Positions 61,005-64,000 of a DNA stretch of 64,000 nucleotides are shown here, in pieces. The position numbers were made by a program, and so were the translations under genes. This stretch comes from Fibrella aestuarina BUZ 2 (GTDB taxonomy: Bacteria; Bacteroidota; Bacteroidia; Cytophagales; Spirosomataceae), in contig NC_020054.1 in NCBI RefSeq assembly GCF_000331105.1, forward strand, positions 3,408,478-3,472,477. Reading direction: 5' to 3'. Position 1 is the stretch's first letter. Every line of letters starts with the position of its first letter. Under the pieces are notes generated by a model. It saw only the letters and a list, made by a program, of their open reading frames with translations. It was not told the origin of the DNA and did not search any database.

Positions 61005-62906
61005 TTACATCGCGCCCGACTTGATATCCTCAACCACGGCTGGGTCGAGGAGGGTAGTGGTGTCGCCCAGGTTGTTGGTGTCGCCCTCGGCAATCTTGCG
61101 CAGGATGCGCCGCATGATCTTGCCCGAGCGGGTTTTGGGTAGCCCACTCACAAACTGAATCTTGTCAGGTTTGGCGATGGGGCCGATGATGCGGCTCACC
61201 GTGGCCAGAATGTCGCGGCGCATCAGGTCGGCGTCGTGGCCGCCCGAGCCGGGGTCGCCTTCGGTGATGACGTAGGCGTAGATACCCTGTCCTTTGATGT
61301 CGTGCGGGTAGCCGACCACCGCGCTTTCGACCACACCCGTGTGCATGTTGATGGCGTTTTCGACCTCGGCCGTGCCGATACGGTGGCCCGACACGTTCAG
61401 CACGTCATCCACGCGGCCCGTGATGCGGTAGTAGCCGTCTTCGTCGCGCAGGCAGCCGTCGCCGGTGAAATACAGGCCTGGGTACGTTGAGAAATACGTT
61501 TGTCGACAGCGCTCGTGGTCGCCCCAGGTGGTGCGCAGGATGCCCGGCCAGGGGAACCGGATGCAAAGGTTACCACTCACGCCGTTGCCTTCAATCTCCT
61601 TGCCCGCTTCATCAACGAGCAGGGGCTGCACACCCGGCAGGGGCAGCGTGGCGTAGGTGGGTTTGGTTTTGGTGATGCCCGCGAGCGGCGAAATCAGGAT
61701 GCCGCCGGTTTCGGTTTGCCACCACGTGTCCACGATCGGGCAGCGGCCTTTGCCGATGTGTTCGTTGTACCAGTTCCAGGCTTCTTCGTTGATCGGCTCG
61801 CCTACCGACCCCAGCACGCGCAGGCTGCTCAGGTCTTTGCCCGCGAGCGGCTCGGTGCCGAAGCCCATCAGCGACCGGATCGCCGTGGGGGCGGTGTAGA
61901 GAATCGTGACGCGGTGCCGGTCCACAATGTCCCAGAAACGCCCCGCATCGGGCCAAGTCGGCACGCCTTCGAAGATAATCGACGTGCTACCCGCCAGCAA
62001 CGGACCGTAGACGATGTAGCTATGACCGGTAATCCAGCCCACGTCGGCGGTGCAGAAGTGAATATCGCCCGGCTCGACCTGAAATACGTTCTCGAAGGTG
62101 TACTGCGCATAGACCATGTAGCCCCCAACTGTGTGCACCACGCCTTTGGGCTTGCCCGTGCTACCCGAGGTGTAGAGAATGAACAGCGGATCTTCGGCGT
62201 CCATCTCCTCGGCGGGGCAGTCGCTCGTGACCTGCTTCATTTCGGTTTCCCACCACACGTCGCGGCCTTTGCGCATCGACACGGCCGTGCGGGTGTGGGT
62301 CATCACGATCACGCGCTGCACGCTGGGGCAGCCAATCAGTGCATCGTCGACGGTATCTTTCATCGGGATGCTTTTGTTGCCCCGCGCCGCGCCGTCCGAC
62401 GTGATCACCACCGAGCACTGGGCGTCATTAATACGGTCGGCGATGCTCTGTGCTGAAAACCCGCCAAATACCACCGAGTGAATGGCCCCCACGCGGGCGC
62501 AGGCCAGCACGGCCACGGCCAGTTCGGGCACCATCGGCATGTAGATACAAACGCGGTCGCCTTTTTTTACCCCGTTGCGCTTCAGTACGTTGGCAAAGCG
62601 GCACACATAGTCATGCAGCATCTTGTAGGAGAGCGTCACGCTGGGTTCGGCGGGGTCGTTGGGTTCCCAGATGATGGCGGGCTGGTTGGGCCGGTCGCGG
62701 AGGTGGCGGTCCAGCACGTTTTCGGTGATATTGAGCTTGCCGCCCGGAAACCACTTGATCGAAGGCTCCTCGAAATTCCACTGAAGGGTCTTGGTCCAGG
62801 GTTTCCGCCACTGAAATTCCTGCGCTACTTCCGCCCAGAAGGCTTCGGGGTCGTCAACGCTGCGTTGGTAGGCGGTCTGGTAGTCGGCAAAGGTTCGGAT
62901 ACGCAT
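61005..62906 (-). CDS. acs: Acetyl-CoA synthetase
   Basis: Acs activates acetate with ATP and CoA in two steps. The 633-residue protein has the P-loop-like YTSGSTGKPKGVVHT (about 250-264), WWQTETGG, GDGCLRDEDGYYRITGRVDDVLNVSGHR and the C-terminal PKTRSGKIMRRIL, which contains the lysine that is acetylated in other Acs proteins. Length is typical. It lies 116 bp downstream of a second acyl-CoA synthetase gene on the same strand. Confidence 0.96.
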   Translation of the reverse strand: MRIRTFADYQTAYQRSVDDPEAFWAEVAQEFQWRKPWTKTLQWNFEEPSIKWFPGGKLNITENVLDRHLRDRPNQPAIIWEPNDPAEPSVTLSYKMLHDYVCRFANVLKRNGVKKGDRVCIYMPMVPELAVAVLACARVGAIHSVVFGGFSAQSIADRINDAQCSVVITSDGAARGNKSIPMKDTVDDALIGCPSVQRVIVMTHTRTAVSMRKGRDVWWETEMKQVTSDCPAEEMDAEDPLFILYTSGSTGKPKGVVHTVGGYMVYAQYTFENVFQVEPGDIHFCTADVGWITGHSYIVYGPLLAGSTSIIFEGVPTWPDAGRFWDIVDRHRVTILYTAPTAIRSLMGFGTEPLAGKDLSSLRVLGSVGEPINEEAWNWYNEHIGKGRCPIVDTWWQTETGGILISPLAGITKTKPTYATLPLPGVQPLLVDEAGKEIEGNGVSGNLCIRFPWPGILRTTWGDHERCRQTYFSTYPGLYFTGDGCLRDEDGYYRITGRVDDVLNVSGHRIGTAEVENAINMHTGVVESAVVGYPHDIKGQGIYAYVITEGDPGSGGHDADLMRRDILATVSRIIGPIAKPDKIQFVSGLPKTRSGKIMRRILRKIAEGDTNNLGDTTTLLDPAVVEDIKSGAM

Positions 62907-63021
62907 AAGGGGTAATGAATAAACGGTTCGTGGTTTTAAAAGTAGCGGGCCAGACTGACTTTACGTTGACCGATTCTATCAAATTTGCTCAATGGCCCCG
63001 GTCACGCCCCGGCGGCTCGCG

Positions 63022-64000
63022 TCAGGCGTCGGCAAAAGCGATCCCAACGCGAGCCACCACCAATGCGTCTCGGATCTCGCCGATAATGGCCGGGTCGTCG
63101 ATGGTCGGCGGGATGTCGAACGGTTCGCCATCGGCCAGTTGCCGGATGGTTTTGCGCAAAATCTTGCCCGAGCGGGTTTTGGGCAATCGTTTGACCGTGA
63201 GTGCGTTGCGAAACCAAGCTAGGGCGCCGATTTTCTCGCGCAGCAGCGTCACCAGCTCCTGTTCCAGCTCGGTCGGGGTGATGGTTTGCCCGTCTTTCAG
63301 GACGATGAGGCCAACCGGGCGTTGCCCCCGCAGCGGGCAGGCAATGCCTACCACCGCGCACTCCGCCACGGCGGGGTGACTGCTGACCAGTTCCTCCATT
63401 TCGCCGGTCGACAGGCGGTGGCCGGCCACGTTGATGACGTCATCGACCCGGCCCATGATGAACACGTACCCATCATTGTCGACGTATCCACCGTCGCCGG
63501 AGAGGTAGTAACCGGGGAAGCGGCTGAGGTACGCGTCACGGAACCGGGGCGTGTCACGCCAAAGCGTGGGCAGGCAGCCCGGCGGCAGGGGTAGCTTCAG
63601 ACAGACGTATCCTTCTTCGTTGGGGCCGAGTGGTTGCCCGTCTTCGCCTAAAATCTGTACATCATAGCCGCAGACCGGCCGGGTGGCCGAGCCGGGTTTT
63701 ACCGGCAGCGCCTCGATACCCAACTGATTGGCGACCATCGGCCAGCCCGATTCGGTTTGCCACCAGTGATCGACCACGGGTACGTTGGTGACCAGTTGCA
63801 GCCAGGCCAAGGTGGGCGGGTCGCAGCGCTCGCCGGCCACGAAGACCGCTTGCAGGGTCGAGAGATCGTACTGGCGGCGGAGCGTGGCGTTGGGGTCTTC
63901 TTTTCGGATGGCGCGGAAGGCCGTCGGGGCCGTAAACAGCACGTTCGCGCCGTAGTCCTGCACGATGCGCCAGAACGTACCGGCGTCGGGGGTGCGCACG
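63022..64000 (-). CDS. Propionyl-CoA synthetase-like protein, partial
   Basis: The 3' portion of an AMP-forming acyl-CoA synthetase; the 5' end is outside the window. Visible motifs are APTAFRAIRKEDP, which resembles PrpE/ACSS3 more than Acs, VDHWWQTESGWPM, GDGGYVDNDGYVFIMGRVDDVINVAGHR and PKTRSGKILRK. It probably activates propionate or a related short acid. Being upstream of acs on the same strand, it may form an operon with it, pairing acetate and propionate use. Confidence 0.85.
   Translation of the reverse strand, partial: VRTPDAGTFWRIVQDYGANVLFTAPTAFRAIRKEDPNATLRRQYDLSTLQAVFVAGERCDPPTLAWLQLVTNVPVVDHWWQTESGWPMVANQLGIEALPVKPGSATRPVCGYDVQILGEDGQPLGPNEEGYVCLKLPLPPGCLPTLWRDTPRFRDAYLSRFPGYYLSGDGGYVDNDGYVFIMGRVDDVINVAGHRLSTGEMEELVSSHPAVAECAVVGIACPLRGQRPVGLIVLKDGQTITPTELEQELVTLLREKIGALAWFRNALTVKRLPKTRSGKILRKTIRQLADGEPFDIPPTIDDPAIIGEIRDALVVARVGIAFADA

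Overview
The window looks like a chromosomal segment of a G+C-rich Bacteroidota, most likely Cytophagales and probably near Spirosoma/Fibrella (inference, no search run). The grounds are a SusC/SusD pair, a type IX secretion sorting tail, TAnnTTTG-type -7 promoter boxes, weak or absent Shine-Dalgarno sequences, DUF5916, GT117 (DUF2723) and NodT-type lipoprotein genes. No rRNA, phage, insertion sequence or CRISPR array was seen.

Layout. 1-2.6 kb: a minus-strand sugar-acid catabolism pair (IlvD/Edd-family dehydratase and an SDR). 2.8-13.7 kb: housekeeping and transport genes (murI, a nucleoside permease, NfeD, pgeF, a membrane LytTR regulator, pyrB, a cytoplasmic GH13 enzyme, an Lrp/AsnC regulator). 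13.8-14.1 kb: an unusual RNA gene with its own promoter and terminator, which looks like an oversized class II tRNA. 14.3-17.7 kb: a DUF819 transporter, an AT-rich patch with a small membrane protein, and a GH43 enzyme. 18-25 kb: envelope genes (GT117 protein, acyltransferase, lpxB, queD, rfaD). 25-32 kb: ergothioneine genes egtD/egtB, a two-ATPase ABC protein, folD and a secreted GHL10 hydrolase.

32-49 kb appears to be one stress module. It holds an RND efflux operon, a TPR protein, an HMA-fold protein, an antiporter, a DUF389 protein, a histidine kinase/response regulator pair flanked by two small membrane proteins, a fused OtsA-OtsB trehalose enzyme and an apparently inactive TreZ-like protein. 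Six promoters in this stretch carry three or four copies of CTTAGAA repeated every 11 bp, the architecture expected for an OmpR/PhoB-type response regulator. Their orientation is the same relative to the genes they most plausibly control.

49-57 kb is a polysaccharide utilization locus (SusC, SusD, two GH43 enzymes) with long inverted repeats between its genes. 57-64 kb holds a GMC oxidoreductase with its gluconate-dehydrogenase-like small subunit, a lipoprotein and two acyl-CoA synthetase genes (acs and a partial prpE-like gene).

Across the whole window the heptamer GGTACGT (either strand) occurs about 75 times by hand tally, against roughly 8 expected from base composition. A second motif, AGTCTGGAAAGTC, is shared by the 2.6-2.8 kb and 14.15-14.28 kb promoter regions.
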